DNA from: Caballeronia glathei
GTDB lineage: Bacteria > Pseudomonadota > Gammaproteobacteria > Burkholderiales > Burkholderiaceae
DNA: 64,000 bases
Assembly: GCF_000698595.1 (NCBI RefSeq)
Contig: NZ_JFHC01000036.1
Coordinates: forward strand, 1 to 64,000
Direction of reading: 5' to 3'
The position numbers and the translations under genes are program-made. The notes beneath the pieces are model-generated. The model saw only the letters and a list, made by a program, of their open reading frames with translations, was not told the DNA's origin and did not search any database. Positions 7,617-18,278 of the stretch are shown here, piece after piece; the first letter of the stretch is position 1; the number at the start of each line of letters is the position of its first letter.

Positions 7617-8906
7617 ATGAAGTTACTCGTCGTCGGTTCCGGCGGTCGCGAACATGCTCTCGCGTGGAAGCTCGCGCAGTCGCCGCGCGTCCAGATCGTC
7701 TACGTGGCGCCCGGCAACGGCGGCACCGCGCAGGACGAACGTCTGCAGAACATCGACATCACGGACCCCGCCGCACTCGCCGACTTCGTCGAGCGGGAGC
7801 ACGTCGCGCTGACCGTCGTGGGGCCGGAAGCGCCGCTTGCCGCCGGTATCGTCAACCTGTTCCGCTCGCGCGGGCTCAGGATCTTTGGTCCGACGAAAGA
7901 GGCGGCGCAGCTGGAAAGCTCGAAGGACTTCGCGAAGGCGTTCATGAAACGCCACCAGATCCCGACCGCCGAGTACGAAACCTTCACCGACGCCGCCGCC
8001 GCCCACGCCTACCTCGACGCGAAAGGCGCGCCGATCGTCGTGAAGGCCGACGGGCTCGCGGCCGGCAAAGGCGTGGTCGTCGCGACGACGCTCGAGGAAG
8101 CGCACGCGGCGGTCGATTCGATGCTCGCCGACAACAAACTCGGCGACGCCGGCGCGCGTGTCGTGATCGAGGAATTCCTGGAAGGCGAGGAAGCCAGCTT
8201 TATCGTGATGGTGGACGGCAAGCACGTGCTCGCGCTCGCCTCGAGCCAGGACCACAAGCGCCTCTGCGACGGCGACCGCGGCCCGAACACGGGCGGCATG
8301 GGCGCCTACTCGCCCGCGCCGATCGTCACGCCCCAGCTGCACGCCCGCGTGATGCGCGAAATCATCCTGCCGACGGTGCGCGGCATGGAAAGCGAAGGCA
8401 TCCGGTATACGGGTTTTCTCTATGCCGGCCTGATGATCGACGCGAACGGCAACCCGAAGACGCTCGAATTCAACTGCCGCATGGGCGACCCGGAGACGCA
8501 GCCGATCATGGCGCGCCTGAAGGGCGATTTCTCGAAAGTGGTCGAACTCGCGATCGCCGGGACGCTCGACGGCGCCGAGCTCGAATGGGACCGCCGCACG
8601 GCGCTCGGCGTCGTGCTGGCCGCGCACAACTATCCGGACACGCCGCGAAAAGGCGACCGGATCAACGGCATTCCGCCGGAAACCGACACCGCCGTGACCT
8701 TCCACGCCGCCACGACGCTCGCGGACGGCAAGCTGACCACCTCGGGCGGCCGGGTGCTGTGTGTCGTGGGATTGTCGGATTCCGTGCGCGGTGCGCAATC
8801 CGTGGTCTACGATACAGTCAATCAGATCTCCTTCGACGGCATGCAGTACCGTCGCGACATCGGCCATCGGGCGGTCAACCGCAAGCCGGCCGATCGCCAC
8901 GGCTAG
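7617..8906 (+). CDS. purD: Phosphoribosylamine-glycine ligase (GAR synthetase)
   Basis: PurD makes glycinamide ribonucleotide from phosphoribosylamine, glycine and ATP, the second step of purine synthesis. The 429-residue product has the family length. The start motif GSGGREHALAWK lies at residues 7-18, followed by the ATP-grasp core with KADGLAAGKGV and the glycine/metal-binding GPNTGGMGAYSP and EFNCRMGDPETQ stretches. The ATG at 7617 is chosen because it gives the family N-terminus MKLLVVGSGGRE; the open frame before it is noncoding in character. The gene ends at a clear terminator. Confidence 0.97.
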   Translation: MKLLVVGSGGREHALAWKLAQSPRVQIVYVAPGNGGTAQDERLQNIDITDPAALADFVEREHVALTVVGPEAPLAAGIVNLFRSRGLRIFGPTKEAAQLESSKDFAKAFMKRHQIPTAEYETFTDAAAAHAYLDAKGAPIVVKADGLAAGKGVVVATTLEEAHAAVDSMLADNKLGDAGARVVIEEFLEGEEASFIVMVDGKHVLALASSQDHKRLCDGDRGPNTGGMGAYSPAPIVTPQLHARVMREIILPTVRGMESEGIRYTGFLYAGLMIDANGNPKTLEFNCRMGDPETQPIMARLKGDFSKVVELAIAGTLDGAELEWDRRTALGVVLAAHNYPDTPRKGDRINGIPPETDTAVTFHAATTLADGKLTTSGGRVLCVVGLSDSVRGAQSVVYDTVNQISFDGMQYRRDIGHRAVNRKPADRHG

Positions 8907-8933
8907 ACCGGATACGACGGATCAGGCACGAAC

Positions 8934-8970
8934 CGCGCTGCCGGACCTTCGCGTCCGGCAGCGCGTTTTT
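8934..8970 (+). terminator. Rho-independent terminator after purD
   Basis: A 13-base-pair perfect stem (arms 8934-8946 and 8953-8965) with a 6-base loop is followed directly by five T residues. It starts 27 bases past the purD stop, so hemF is probably transcribed from its own promoter or by read-through. Confidence 0.88.
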
Positions 8971-9021
8971 AAAAGGGACGCATGAATGCGCTCCCATCTT
9001 CATGGCCCAGCGCAGCAACCG

Positions 9022-9957
9022 ATGACCGAATCGAGCCACGACGCGAATTACGACATAAACGCTGTCCGGACCTACCTGACGGGCCTGCAGGCGCAGATCG
9101 CCGAGACGCTCGGCGCCTTCGACGGCACCGCCTTCGCCACCGACGTCTGGCAGCGCGGACCGGGCGAGCGCCTGCGCGGCGGCGGCTGCACGCGGATTCT
9201 GGAAGGCGGCGGGTTTTTCGAGCGCGGCGGGATCGGTTTTTCCGACGTCGCCGGCGACGCGCTCCCGCCGTCCGCGAGCGCGAGCCGCCCGCAACTGGCG
9301 GGGCGCGGCTTCGAGGCGCTCGGCGTCTCGCTCGTGATGCATCCGGTGAATCCGCACTGCCCGACCGTGCACATGAACGTGCGTCTTCTGATCGCCACGA
9401 AGGAAGGCGAGGCGCCGCTCTTCTGGTTCGGCGGCGGCATGGATCTCACGCCCTATTACGGCTATGAGGACGACGCCCGGCATTTCCACCGCGTCTGCCG
9501 CGATGCGCTGGATCCGTTCGGCGCCGAGCTCTATCCGCGCTTCAAGATGTGGTGCGACGAGTATTTCCATCTGAAGCACCGCAACGAGCAGCGCGGCATC
9601 GGCGGAATCTTCTTCGACGATTTCTCCGAACCCGGCTTCGAGCGTTCGTTCGCGATGATGAAAAGCGTCGGCGACGGCTTTTTGAAGGCGTATCTGCCGA
9701 TCATCGAGCGCCGCCGCGACACGCCGTACACGCAGGCCGAGCGCGATTTCCAGGGGTACCGGCGCGGCCGCTACGTGGAATTCAACCTCGTGTTCGACCG
9801 CGGCACGCACTTCGGGCTGCAAAGCGGCGGACGCACGGAATCGATCCTGATGTCGATGCCGCCCGTCGCCAACTGGCGCTATAACTGGAATCCCGCTCCC
9901 GGCACGCCGGAAGCGCGGCTCTACACCGATTTCCTGGTGCCGCGTGACTGGGTCTGA
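9022..9957 (+). CDS. hemF: Oxygen-dependent coproporphyrinogen III oxidase
   Basis: HemF carries out the aerobic decarboxylation of coproporphyrinogen III to protoporphyrinogen IX in haem synthesis. The 311-residue form has the family motifs: [11 protein letters not shown] near 46-56, a stretch around [13 protein letters not shown] with metal-binding His, the tract [19 protein letters not shown], and the late FNLVFDRGT and QSGGRTESI. The start at 9022 ([11 protein letters not shown]) fits homologues. An ATG at 8986 has a better ribosome site (AAAAGGGA) and would add 12 residues, so the true start is open. The end overlaps the proposed nadD start by 14 bases. Confidence 0.95.
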   Translation: MTESSHDANYDINAVRTYLTGLQAQIAETLGAFDGTAFATDVWQRGPGERLRGGGCTRILEGGGFFERGGIGFSDVAGDALPPSASASRPQLAGRGFEALGVSLVMHPVNPHCPTVHMNVRLLIATKEGEAPLFWFGGGMDLTPYYGYEDDARHFHRVCRDALDPFGAELYPRFKMWCDEYFHLKHRNEQRGIGGIFFDDFSEPGFERSFAMMKSVGDGFLKAYLPIIERRRDTPYTQAERDFQGYRRGRYVEFNLVFDRGTHFGLQSGGRTESILMSMPPVANWRYNWNPAPGTPEARLYTDFLVPRDWV

Positions 9958-10684
9958 AGCGCATGCCAATCATCGGAAAAAGGATCGCTCCCTGAATTCG
10001 AACCTGCTTTGCGCGCGACGCGTCGGCCTGCTCGGCGGCACGTTCGATCCGATTCACGACGGACACCTCGCGCTCGCGCGGCGCTTCGCCGAGCTGCTGC
10101 AACTGACCGAGCTCGTGCTGCTGCCCGCCGGCCAGCCGTGGCAGAAGAGCGATGTGTCGGCGGCGCATCACCGGCTCGCGATGACCCGCGCCGCGGCTGC
10201 GTCGCTCGAACTCGAAGGCGTCACGGTAAGCGTCGCCACCGAGGAAATCGAGCACGACGGCCCGACCTACACGGTCGATACCCTCGCGCGCTGGCGCGAG
10301 CGCGAAGGCGCGGATGCGTCGCTCGCGCTCCTGATCGGCGCCGACCAGCTCGTGCGGCTCGACTCGTGGCGCGACTGGAAGCGCCTCTTCGACTACGCCC
10401 ATCTCTGCGTGGAAACGCGGCCGGGCTTCGACGTCCTGACGGTGCCGGCCGCCGTCGCCGCGGAAATCGCCGCGCGCACCGCGCCGCCCTCCGTGCTGCA
10501 AACGACCCCCAACGGCAGCCTCCTCATCGACGAATTGCTTTTCGTCGACGTGTCGGCCACCGGCATCCGCGAGCAGATCCGCGCGACGCTGCTGGCCCAG
10601 GCGGCCGGCCGGACCGGCGCGAGGAGCCAGGTCCCGCCCGCCGTATGGGACTATATTGTTCAACATCACCTGTACCAACGGTAA
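9944..10684 (+). CDS. nadD: Nicotinate-nucleotide adenylyltransferase
   Basis: NadD joins nicotinate mononucleotide and ATP to form deamido-NAD in NAD synthesis. The nucleotidyltransferase signature [11 protein letters not shown] begins near residue 31, and the late [11 protein letters not shown] is the family's (S/T)xxxxR loop. [16 protein letters not shown] is the substrate-binding segment. The start is uncertain. GTG at 9944 overlaps hemF by 14 bases. A CTG at 9992, with AAGGA about nine bases upstream, would give a shorter N-terminus closer to homologues. It is followed after 2 bases by rsfS, so the two are surely cotranscribed. Confidence 0.93.
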   Translation: MTGSEAHANHRKKDRSLNSNLLCARRVGLLGGTFDPIHDGHLALARRFAELLQLTELVLLPAGQPWQKSDVSAAHHRLAMTRAAAASLELEGVTVSVATEEIEHDGPTYTVDTLARWREREGADASLALLIGADQLVRLDSWRDWKRLFDYAHLCVETRPGFDVLTVPAAVAAEIAARTAPPSVLQTTPNGSLLIDELLFVDVSATGIREQIRATLLAQAAGRTGARSQVPPAVWDYIVQHHLYQR

Positions 10685-10686
10685 CT

Positions 10687-11133
10687 ATGGAAATTCAAAA
10701 ACTTCAGCGCGCGATCATCGATGGTCTCGAAGACGTCAAGGCGCAGGACATCAAGGTGTTCAACACGACCCACCTGACTGCCCTCTTCGACCGCGTGATC
10801 GTCGCGAGCGGCACCTCCAACCGCCAGACCAAGGCGCTTGCGAACAGCGTGCGCGAGAAGGTCAAGGAACAGGGCGGCGACATCGTGAGCACCGAGGGCG
10901 AGGAAATCGGCGAATGGGTGCTCGTGGATTGCGGCGACGCTGTCGTGCATATCCTCCAGCCCGCGCTGCGCCAGTACTACAACCTCGAAGAGGTCTGGGG
11001 CGACAAGCCCGTGCGCGTCAAGCTCCAGAACCAGAGCCCGTTCGGCGGCGCCCGCGCGAGCGAGCCGGCCCACGACGAGGACGAGGACCACGCGCGCGCC
11101 GCGAAGCCCGCGCGCAAGACGACGCGCCGCTGA
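10687..11133 (+). CDS. rsfS: Ribosomal silencing factor RsfS
   Basis: RsfS (YbeB/Iojap family) binds uL14 on the large ribosomal subunit and blocks subunit joining when nutrients are short. The core, residues 1-112, has DIKVFNTTHLTALFDRVIVA and GEWVLVDCGDAVVHIL. A 35-residue tail, first acidic (DEDEDH) and then basic (ARKTTRR), extends beyond the roughly 105-residue E. coli protein. The start ATG is 2 bases after the nadD stop. The order nadD-rsfS-rlmH is widely conserved. Confidence 0.96.
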   Translation: MEIQKLQRAIIDGLEDVKAQDIKVFNTTHLTALFDRVIVASGTSNRQTKALANSVREKVKEQGGDIVSTEGEEIGEWVLVDCGDAVVHILQPALRQYYNLEEVWGDKPVRVKLQNQSPFGGARASEPAHDEDEDHARAAKPARKTTRR

Positions 11134-11187
11134 GCGGTCCGCTTTGTCGCGTTTTGCCACGTATCGCCACGGTTCGCCGCTCGCGTC

Positions 11188-11658
11188 ATGAAACTGCACA
11201 TCCTTGCGGTCGGCCACAAGATGCCGGACTGGATCTCGACCGGCTTCGACCAGTACGCGAAACGCATGCCGCCGGAGCTGCGCATCGAGTTGCGCGAGAT
11301 CAAGCCCGAGCAGCGCTCTTCCGGGCGCAACGCCGAGAGCGTGATGGCCGCGGAGCAGCAGCGGATCGAGGCGGCGCTGCCGAAGCACGCGCGCATGATC
11401 GCGCTCGATGAACGCGGCCGCGACTGGACCACGATGCAGCTTGCCGGCGCCCTGCCCGGCTGGCAGCAGGACGGGCGCGACGTCGCCTTCGTAATCGGCG
11501 GCGCCGATGGCCTCGCGCCCCAGTTGAAGGCGCGCGCCGAAGTGCTGCTGCGCGTGTCGAGCCTCACACTGCCGCACGGCATGGTCCGCGTGCTGCTTGC
11601 CGAACAGCTTTACCGCGCGTGGAGCATCACGCAGAATCATCCCTATCATCGCGCGTGA
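11188..11658 (+). CDS. rlmH: 23S rRNA pseudouridine-1915 N3-methyltransferase
   Basis: RlmH, a SPOUT-class enzyme, methylates pseudouridine 1915 in helix 69 of 23S rRNA with S-adenosylmethionine. The 156-residue product matches the family length almost exactly. Visible marks are the N-terminal [15 protein letters not shown], the trefoil-knot SAM loop FVIGGADGL near 95-103, and the C-terminal [18 protein letters not shown]. It sits between rsfS and maf in the conserved cluster. Confidence 0.97.
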   Translation: MKLHILAVGHKMPDWISTGFDQYAKRMPPELRIELREIKPEQRSSGRNAESVMAAEQQRIEAALPKHARMIALDERGRDWTTMQLAGALPGWQQDGRDVAFVIGGADGLAPQLKARAEVLLRVSSLTLPHGMVRVLLAEQLYRAWSITQNHPYHRA

Positions 11659-11712
11659 GGCCGGCCGTATCGAAAGCGGACACTCGACGCGCGCACTTCG
11701 AGACCGCTTCCG

Positions 11713-12351
11713 ATGCCGACACGCACTTCGTCCACTTCTCCCCTTCACCCCTTCGTCTATCTTGCATCGCAGAGCCCGCGGCGGCGCGAGCTGCTGCAAC
11801 AGCTCGGCGTGCGTTTCGAGCTGCTGCTGCCGCGTCCCGACGAAGACGCCGAAGCGCTCGAAGCCGAACTTCCCGGCGAAGCGCCGGACGCCTACGTGGT
11901 GCGCGTCTGCGCGCTGAAAGCGAAGGCCGCGCACGAACGGCGCGTGGCGGGCCACCATCCGGCCGCGCCGATCCTCGTCGCCGACACCACGGTCACCGTC
12001 GATGACGCCATCATGGGCAAACCCGCCGACGAAGCCGAAGCGGTCGCGATGCTCGAACGCCTTTGCGCGCGCGAGCATGAAGTGCTGACGGCGCTTGCCG
12101 TCGTCGATGCCGAAGGCGTCCTGCTGCCCACGGCGCTGTCCCGCTCGCGCGTGCGCTTCGCGGCCGTCGACCGTGCTGCATTGCAGCGTTACGCCGCCAC
12201 CGGAGAGCCGCTCGGCAAGGCCGGCGCGTACGGCATTCAGGGACGCGCGGCTGCGTTCATCGAGCGGATCGAGGGGTCCTATTCGGGTATCATGGGTCTG
12301 CCCCTTTTCGAAACCGCAGCACTCTTGCGCGTGGCGCACGTCGACTTCTAA
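11713..12351 (+). CDS. maf: Maf-like nucleoside triphosphate pyrophosphatase (YhdE type)
   Basis: Maf proteins hydrolyse dTTP/UTP or modified nucleotides to monophosphates, acting as house-cleaning enzymes. The 212-residue protein has the phosphate loop [11 protein letters not shown] at 18-28, the catalytic ADTTV tract near 89-93, and GKP with [12 protein letters not shown] near the end. The DTTV form suggests the YhdE (dTTP/UTP) branch and not YceF. It is followed after 8 bases by rng, the same neighbour as in many proteobacteria. Confidence 0.94.
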   Translation: MPTRTSSTSPLHPFVYLASQSPRRRELLQQLGVRFELLLPRPDEDAEALEAELPGEAPDAYVVRVCALKAKAAHERRVAGHHPAAPILVADTTVTVDDAIMGKPADEAEAVAMLERLCAREHEVLTALAVVDAEGVLLPTALSRSRVRFAAVDRAALQRYAATGEPLGKAGAYGIQGRAAAFIERIEGSYSGIMGLPLFETAALLRVAHVDF

Positions 12352-12359
12352 AACAGGCC

Positions 12360-13829
12360 ATGAACGAAGAAATCCTGATCAACGTCACACCGCAGGAAAC
12401 CCGCGTCGCGCTCGTTCAGCAAGTCGCCGTGCAGGAGCTTCACGTCGAGCGCACGCTCTCGCGCGGGCGGGTCGGCAACGTCTATCTGGGCAAGGTCGTG
12501 CGCGTGCTGCCAGGCATGCAGTCCGCGTTCATCGATATCGGGCTCGAGCGCGCCGCGTTCCTTCATGTCGCGGATATCTGGCATCCGCGCATCGCGGGCG
12601 AATCGCATTCGTCGGCGCCGCATACGCCGATCGAGAAGATCGTGTTCGAAGGGCAGGCGCTGATGGTGCAGGTGGTCAAGGACCCGATCGGCACCAAGGG
12701 CGCGCGGCTTTCCACGCAGGTGAGTATCGCCGGCCGCACGCTCGTGTATCTGCCGCAGGAACCACATATCGGGATTTCACAGAAGATCGAGAGCGAAGCC
12801 GAGCGCGAAGCGGTGCGCGCGCGACTGACCGCCGTGCTGCCCGCCGACGAGAAAGGCGGCTACATCGTGCGCACGATCGCCGAGGATGCCACGAGCGAGG
12901 AGCTCGCCGCCGATGTCGCGTATCTGCGCAAGACCTGGGCGACGATCGTGGCGCAAGCGCAGCGCGTGCCGCCCACCACGCTGCTCTATCAGGACCTGAA
13001 TCTCGCGCAGCGCGTGCTGCGCGATTTCGTCAACGACGAAACCACGCGCATTCAGGTCGATTCGCGCGAGACGTACCAGATGCTCGCCGATTTCGCCGCC
13101 GAGTTCACGCCCGCGGTGGCCTCGCGGCTGCATCACTACACCGGCGAGCGGCCGCTTTTCGATCTGTACAACATCGAGGCGGAGATCCAGCGAGCGCTGT
13201 CGCGGCGCGTCGATCTGAAGTCGGGCGGCTACCTGATGATCGACCAGACCGAGGCAATGACGACGATCGACGTCAATACGGGCGGCTACGTGGGCGCCCG
13301 CAATTTCGACGACACCATCTTCAAGACCAATCTCGAAGCCGCGCATACCATCGCGCGGCAATTGCGGCTGCGCAATCTCGGCGGGATCATCATCATCGAT
13401 TTCATCGACATGGAGAACGTCGAGCATCGCGATCAGGTGCTCGGCGAACTGAAGAAGGCGCTTTCACGCGACCGCACGCGGGTTACAGTCAACAGCTTCT
13501 CGCAACTCGGGCTCGTGGAAATGACGAGAAAGCGCACGCGCGAGTCGCTCGCGCACGTGCTGTGCGAACCGTGTCCGACGTGCGAGGGCAAGGGCCAGGT
13601 GAAAACGCCGCGCACCGTATGCTACGACGTGCTGCGCGAGATCATGCGCGAGTCGCGCCAGTTCAATCCGCGCGAGTTTCGCGTGGTGGCGTCGCAGCAG
13701 GTGATCGATCTCTTTCTCGAGGAAGAGTCGCAGCATCTCGCGATGCTGATGGATTTCATCGGCAAGCCAGTGTCGCTGCAGGTGGAGTCGAATCTGAGCC
13801 AGGAGCAGTACGACATCGTGCTGATGTAG
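12360..13829 (+). CDS. rng: Ribonuclease G
   Basis: RNase G is an endoribonuclease that matures 16S rRNA 5' ends and takes part in mRNA decay. The 489-residue protein has the N-terminal S1 domain (GNVYLGKVVRVLPGMQSAFI), the catalytic part with DVNTGGYVGARNFDDT and IIIIDFIDM, and the zinc-link cysteines CEPCPTCEGKG near residues 402-412. It lacks the long C-terminal scaffold of RNase E, which separates it from that paralogue. It is the last gene of the rightward cluster and converges with msbA. Confidence 0.96.
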   Translation: MNEEILINVTPQETRVALVQQVAVQELHVERTLSRGRVGNVYLGKVVRVLPGMQSAFIDIGLERAAFLHVADIWHPRIAGESHSSAPHTPIEKIVFEGQALMVQVVKDPIGTKGARLSTQVSIAGRTLVYLPQEPHIGISQKIESEAEREAVRARLTAVLPADEKGGYIVRTIAEDATSEELAADVAYLRKTWATIVAQAQRVPPTTLLYQDLNLAQRVLRDFVNDETTRIQVDSRETYQMLADFAAEFTPAVASRLHHYTGERPLFDLYNIEAEIQRALSRRVDLKSGGYLMIDQTEAMTTIDVNTGGYVGARNFDDTIFKTNLEAAHTIARQLRLRNLGGIIIIDFIDMENVEHRDQVLGELKKALSRDRTRVTVNSFSQLGLVEMTRKRTRESLAHVLCEPCPTCEGKGQVKTPRTVCYDVLREIMRESRQFNPREFRVVASQQVIDLFLEEESQHLAMLMDFIGKPVSLQVESNLSQEQYDIVLM

Positions 13830-13836
13830 GGCGAAT

Positions 13837-13857
13837 GCCGCGCGCAAAACGCGCGGC
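13837..13857. terminator. Short hairpin between the convergent rng and msbA genes
   Basis: An 8-base-pair GC stem (13837-13844 with 13850-13857) around the loop caaaa fills most of the 37-base gap between the two convergent stop codons. No T run follows on either side, so it is only a plausible two-way terminator. Confidence 0.4.
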
Positions 13858-13866
13858 GACGTTCCC

Positions 13867-15651
13867 TCAGGCCGCCTGCTGCTGATACTGAATGCGGTGC
13901 AGATGCGCGTACAGTCCGTCCTTCTGCAGCAGTTCCGCATGGCTGCCCTGCTCGGCGATCTTGCCGCCTTCCAGCACGAGAATGCGGTCCGCGCGTTCGA
14001 TGGTCGAGAGCCTGTGCGCGATCACGAGCGTCGTGCGCCCCTTCATCAGCGTCTCCAGTGCCGACTGAACATGGCGCTCCGATTCGGAATCGAGCGCCGA
14101 GGTCGCTTCGTCGAGAATCAGGATCGGTGCGTTCTTGTAGATTGCCCGCGCGATCGCGAGACGCTGCCGCTGGCCGCCGGAGAGCCGCATGCCGTTGCCG
14201 CCTATCAGCGTATCCGCGCCATCAGGCATCGCGGCGATCACATCCTTCAGATTCGCCGCTTCCAGGGCGGCCATCACGCGCTCGCGGTCGGGCGTCTGTC
14301 CATAGGCGACATTGGCCGCGATCGTGTCGTTGAACAGCACGACATCCTGGCTCACCATGGCAAGCTGGTTGCGCAGGTCGTGCAGGTTGAACTCGGTAAG
14401 CGGCACGCCGTCGACGAGCACCTGCCCGCCCGTCGGATCGAAGAAGCGCGGCAGCAGGTTCACGAGGGTCGTCTTGCCGCTGCCCGAAGGCCCCGCGAGC
14501 GCGACCATCTCGCCCGGCGCCACCTTGAACGACACGCGATCGAGCGTCGGCTGCCCGGTCGCGCTGTAGCTGAACGACACGTCGCGAAACTCGACGTTGC
14601 CTTGTGCCCGATCGAGCCTGCGCCCGCCGCCCTCGGGTTCGGCGGGTTCGTCGATCAGGCCGAAGATCAGCTCGGCGGCCGTCATGCCGCGCTGCATCGG
14701 CTGGTTGATGTCGATCAGGTGCTTGAGCGGCGAAATCACGAGCAGCATCGACGTGACGAACGCGACGAACCCGCCCACCGTGGTCTGGTCGCTCGCCGAC
14801 TGCACGACCGCGATCGTGATCACGATGGCGAGCGCGATCGACGCGAGAAACTGCGTGAGCGGCTGCGCGAGACCGCCCGAGACCTGCATGCGCATCGAAT
14901 AGCCGCGCAGGCGGTTGCTCATCTCGTTGAAGCGGCCCATTTCGTAGGGCTCGCCGTTGTGCACCTTCACGACCTTGTAGCCGCCCACCGTCTCCTCGAC
15001 GATGTACGACAGCTCGTTCGTGAGCATCTGGTGCTCGCGGTTCAGGCGCCGCAGACGCCGGTTGATCTTGGAGACGAGCCAGCCGATTCCGGGCAGGATC
15101 ACGGCGACGATCAGCGTGAGGCGCCAGTTGAGGATGAAGAGATAGCCGAGCAGGAACACGACCGTCAGCGAATCGCGCACGAGCGTGACGACCACGGTGG
15201 AAAGCACCGAAAGGATCTGGTTGACCTCGAAGACGATCGCGTTGATCACCGTGCTCGCGGTCTCGCGCTGGAAAAACCCTGCGCTCGTATGGATCATGCG
15301 GTCGAACATCTTGAGACGCAGCTGCAGCAGGATCCTGTTCGACACATACGAGAGCAGATAGCCCGACGCATACTGCGCGGCGCCGCGCACGACCGAGAGC
15401 CCGATCACCGCGAGCGGCACGACCCACACGGCCTTGTCGCTGCCCTTCGTGCCGAAGCCGTGGTCGAGCAGCGGCTTGAGCAGCATCGGAATGCCGGCCT
15501 CGCTCGCGGCGACGAAACCCATGGCGATCAGGCCAAGGATCACGATGCCCATCAGCGGGCGGATGTAGGGCCAGAGGCGCTTCATCACGGCCGAGGGCGA
15601 CGTGGTCTGCCCTGCTCCGATCGTCTTGCTCAAACCCGCTTTCTGATTCAA
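13867..15651 (-). CDS. msbA: Lipid A export ATP-binding/permease protein MsbA
   Basis: MsbA is the homodimeric ABC exporter that flips lipid A-core across the inner membrane. The 594-residue protein has six membrane helices in the first 310 residues and one nucleotide-binding domain: Walker A GPSGSGKT at 387-394, signature LSGGQ at 490-494, Walker B ILILDE at 510-515. The start is taken as TTG at 15651. It has a GAGGTG ribosome site and gives an N-terminus ([11 protein letters not shown]) like other Burkholderia MsbA proteins; the first in-frame ATG would remove this conserved part. It is 109 bases downstream of the ligase-like gene on the same strand. Confidence 0.96.
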   Translation of the reverse strand: MNQKAGLSKTIGAGQTTSPSAVMKRLWPYIRPLMGIVILGLIAMGFVAASEAGIPMLLKPLLDHGFGTKGSDKAVWVVPLAVIGLSVVRGAAQYASGYLLSYVSNRILLQLRLKMFDRMIHTSAGFFQRETASTVINAIVFEVNQILSVLSTVVVTLVRDSLTVVFLLGYLFILNWRLTLIVAVILPGIGWLVSKINRRLRRLNREHQMLTNELSYIVEETVGGYKVVKVHNGEPYEMGRFNEMSNRLRGYSMRMQVSGGLAQPLTQFLASIALAIVITIAVVQSASDQTTVGGFVAFVTSMLLVISPLKHLIDINQPMQRGMTAAELIFGLIDEPAEPEGGGRRLDRAQGNVEFRDVSFSYSATGQPTLDRVSFKVAPGEMVALAGPSGSGKTTLVNLLPRFFDPTGGQVLVDGVPLTEFNLHDLRNQLAMVSQDVVLFNDTIAANVAYGQTPDRERVMAALEAANLKDVIAAMPDGADTLIGGNGMRLSGGQRQRLAIARAIYKNAPILILDEATSALDSESERHVQSALETLMKGRTTLVIAHRLSTIERADRILVLEGGKIAEQGSHAELLQKDGLYAHLHRIQYQQQAA

Positions 15652-15760
15652 AAACGCACCTCGCTTCGCAATACAACAGTCGGGGACGCCGCGATCGTTC
15701 TCGCAGGCGCAAATCGGTTCGCACGCGCTCGCATGCCGGCCGCGGAGCGCGTCAAGCGCG

Positions 15761-17086
15761 TCAGGCGGCGGGAGGGGCGCTTCTGCCGTCCCGCGGCGCG
15801 CGGGCGTCCTGTGCAATGACGGCGAGCAGCACCGCCCAGAACAGCGCGATCAGCGAGGTGCTCATCACGACCGTGAATACGTCGATACTCAGGCCGAAGA
15901 TGATAACCGAGCCGGATACCGCGATACCGCAATAGGCCGCAGTCGATACATCCCGGTTCGGCGACTTGCGATACCGCAGGAAGTAGGCGAGCGGCCCCGC
16001 GTACAGCAAACCGAGACAGACGACGCCGGCGGCGCCGAGTTCGGCGATCGTCGAGAAGAATTCGCTGTGCGCCCGCTGATTGACGACGAGCGGCGAAATC
16101 TCGCCGGCGTTCGCCAGTTGCTGCAGCGACGACTTGAGCTTGCCCTTGCCCACACCCAGCAGCGGATGCTCCTCGAACAGCTCGATCGACGCCTTCCAGA
16201 GCTGCAGACGCGCGCCGATCGAACTGTCGGCGGCGGCGCCATGCGAGAGCCGCGCGAAATCCGAGCGCGTCGCCATCATGCGCTCGCGCCCGTTGGGCGT
16301 GGCGAGCAGCGCGCCCATCGCGACCACGGCGACCGCGGCCGCGGCGAGCCAGTGCCGCCGGTGCCGGATCCAGCCGAAATTCAGCGAGCACAGCACGAGA
16401 AAGAGCGGAATCGCGAGCCACCCGCCGCGCGTGCCCGACAGATACGACGCATACGCCCCCGCGACCAGCCCGAGCACCTTGACGGCGATCGCGAGCCCCC
16501 TGTAGGCGGTGTCCCAGCGGATCGACATCACCGCCAGAAAGCCGAGCAAAAGCGCCGTGTTGCCGTAGGGAATCGGATTCGTATAGTCGTTGCCGATGCG
16601 CGCGGCCGCCGCCGCCGCGGTCGTGCTCACGTGAAGGCTCGTGTCGAGCGCCCAGAGCCCCGCGCCGATCGCGCCGATCGCGCAGCCCCAGCCGAGCGAC
16701 TTCAGATACCGGATCGGCACGTGTGCGAGCAGGAGAAAGATCGGCAGGCTGAGCGCGAAACGCGACATGCCGTCGAATTCGCGGGGCAGGTAGTAGCCGT
16801 CGATGGCCTGCTGCGCCGGCAGCAGCACCACGAAACTCAGCATGCCGATCGCGTACAGCGGAAACGCCCGGACGAGCAGGCGCGGGTCCAGGCGGTATCG
16901 CTTCGTGAATGCAAGGATCAGTGCAAGAGCCAGTAATACGAAGAAACAGTAGCCGGTCCCTCCGCGCACGACCAGGGTGGTCGCCGGTGCCAGAAAAACC
17001 AGGCTGGCAATGAGAAAACGCAAGTTTTTATCCAAAATCGTCAACGTAAAGGGGAGAGCCCGGCCGGGTCCGTTCGCTTGTCCCAA
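15761..17086 (-). CDS. O-antigen ligase family membrane protein (WaaL/Wzy_C-like)
   Basis: A 441-residue polytopic inner membrane protein with about eleven hydrophobic segments. It has the large periplasmic loop and the Wzy_C-type core seen in O-antigen ligases: SGTRGGWLA near residue 219, then [12 protein letters not shown] and [16 protein letters not shown]. WaaL joins O antigen to lipid A-core; polymerases and other ligases share the fold, so the exact substrate is open. Its place beside msbA and core-type glycosyltransferases supports ligase. The start is uncertain: 17086 is TTG without a clear ribosome site, and a TTG at LRFLIASL, with GGA upstream, is another choice. Confidence 0.85.
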   Translation of the reverse strand: MGQANGPGRALPFTLTILDKNLRFLIASLVFLAPATTLVVRGGTGYCFFVLLALALILAFTKRYRLDPRLLVRAFPLYAIGMLSFVVLLPAQQAIDGYYLPREFDGMSRFALSLPIFLLLAHVPIRYLKSLGWGCAIGAIGAGLWALDTSLHVSTTAAAAAARIGNDYTNPIPYGNTALLLGFLAVMSIRWDTAYRGLAIAVKVLGLVAGAYASYLSGTRGGWLAIPLFLVLCSLNFGWIRHRRHWLAAAAVAVVAMGALLATPNGRERMMATRSDFARLSHGAAADSSIGARLQLWKASIELFEEHPLLGVGKGKLKSSLQQLANAGEISPLVVNQRAHSEFFSTIAELGAAGVVCLGLLYAGPLAYFLRYRKSPNRDVSTAAYCGIAVSGSVIIFGLSIDVFTVVMSTSLIALFWAVLLAVIAQDARAPRDGRSAPPAA

Positions 17087-17194
17087 AAACCCGCGCTATT
17101 ATAGCCGCTGCCGCCCGGCGCACTCCGACCTCCGGCCCCGCGAGACGAGGGTTTCGAGCATGCGCCCGCCCGACCGACACCTCCCGGACAGGAA

Positions 17195-18190
17195 ATGCCA
17201 GCACCGCATCACCGAGAGCAGGACCCTCCCCTCGCGAGCCTGATGCTTATCACGTTCAACCAGCAGCACAGCGTCGCCGCGGCCATCCGGGGCGCGCTGT
17301 CGCAGACCTGGTCGCCGCTCGAAATCATCATCTCCGACGACGCTTCGTCAGACGATACGTTCGCAGTCGCCGAGCAGTGCGTGCGCGACTACAACGGCCC
17401 GCACACCGTGCGGCTTTACCGCAACGAGACGAACCTCGGGATCAGCGCGCACCTGAGCGCGCTCGCCGCCCAGGCGTCGGGCGAACTGCTTTTTGTCGCC
17501 GCCGGCGACGACGTCTCGCTGCCCGAGCGCTGCGAGCACGTGATGAAGACGTGGATCGAAAGCGGCAAGCGCTACGACCTGATCGCGACCGACCTGCTCG
17601 ATCTCGACGCCGAAGACAACGTGCACGGCGTGCTGCCGGTCACCGACCTCGCCGTGTATCACGGCTTCGACGACTGGTCGGCCAACCGGCCGCACGTGGT
17701 CGGCGCGGCGCACGCGTGGGCGGCAAGGCTTTTCACCCGGTTCGGCCCGATGGAACCGGGCATCTACGGCGAAGACCAGATCATGGTGTTTCGCGCGATC
17801 ATGAGCGGCGGCGCCTTCACGCTGCGCGAGCCGCTCGTGCAGTACCGGCGCGGCGGGCTGTCGAGAAAGCGCCGCTGGCGCACGCCCGCCGACTACATCG
17901 CGCGCATCAAGCTCGCCAATATCAACGGCACGGGCGAAACCCGCCAGTTGCAGCGCGACGCCGACAAAGTCGGCGTGGGCGAGCCGATGCGCGCCCTGCT
18001 GGCAAAGAAGAAGGCGCGCGAGGAATACGTCGCCGCCGTGTTCGGCGAGCGCCCGCTCGTGCAAAAACTCGCGCTGCTGCTGGGCTCGGGCAACGTCAGC
18101 GCGGGTTTTCGCATTCGCATGTTCGTCTACGCGACGTGCCCGTGGCTCACGCGCCCGTTCTTCTTCGTCAAATGGCATCTTCGCGCCTGA
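17195..18190 (+). CDS. Glycosyltransferase family 2
   Basis: A 331-residue GT-A fold glycosyltransferase. The N-terminal nucleotide-sugar domain has LMLITFNQQHSV, then IIISDDASSDDT at about 49-60 and the metal-binding VAAGDDVSLPER near 105-116. It has no membrane segment, so it probably works on the inner face of the inner membrane. The ATG at 17195 has a GGACAGGA ribosome site. It diverges from the ligase-like gene and precedes a WaaE-like transferase, so a role in LPS core or O-antigen sugar addition is likely; donor and acceptor cannot be told from sequence. Confidence 0.85.
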   Translation: MPAPHHREQDPPLASLMLITFNQQHSVAAAIRGALSQTWSPLEIIISDDASSDDTFAVAEQCVRDYNGPHTVRLYRNETNLGISAHLSALAAQASGELLFVAAGDDVSLPERCEHVMKTWIESGKRYDLIATDLLDLDAEDNVHGVLPVTDLAVYHGFDDWSANRPHVVGAAHAWAARLFTRFGPMEPGIYGEDQIMVFRAIMSGGAFTLREPLVQYRRGGLSRKRRWRTPADYIARIKLANINGTGETRQLQRDADKVGVGEPMRALLAKKKAREEYVAAVFGERPLVQKLALLLGSGNVSAGFRIRMFVYATCPWLTRPFFFVKWHLRA

Positions 18191-18278
18191 CGCGGCGCCC
18201 TCGCGCGTGCCCGCCCGTGTGCGCCGCCCTTGCCCGGGGGCGCGCGATCACGCCCTGCGGGAACATCCGCCTCGCTAC

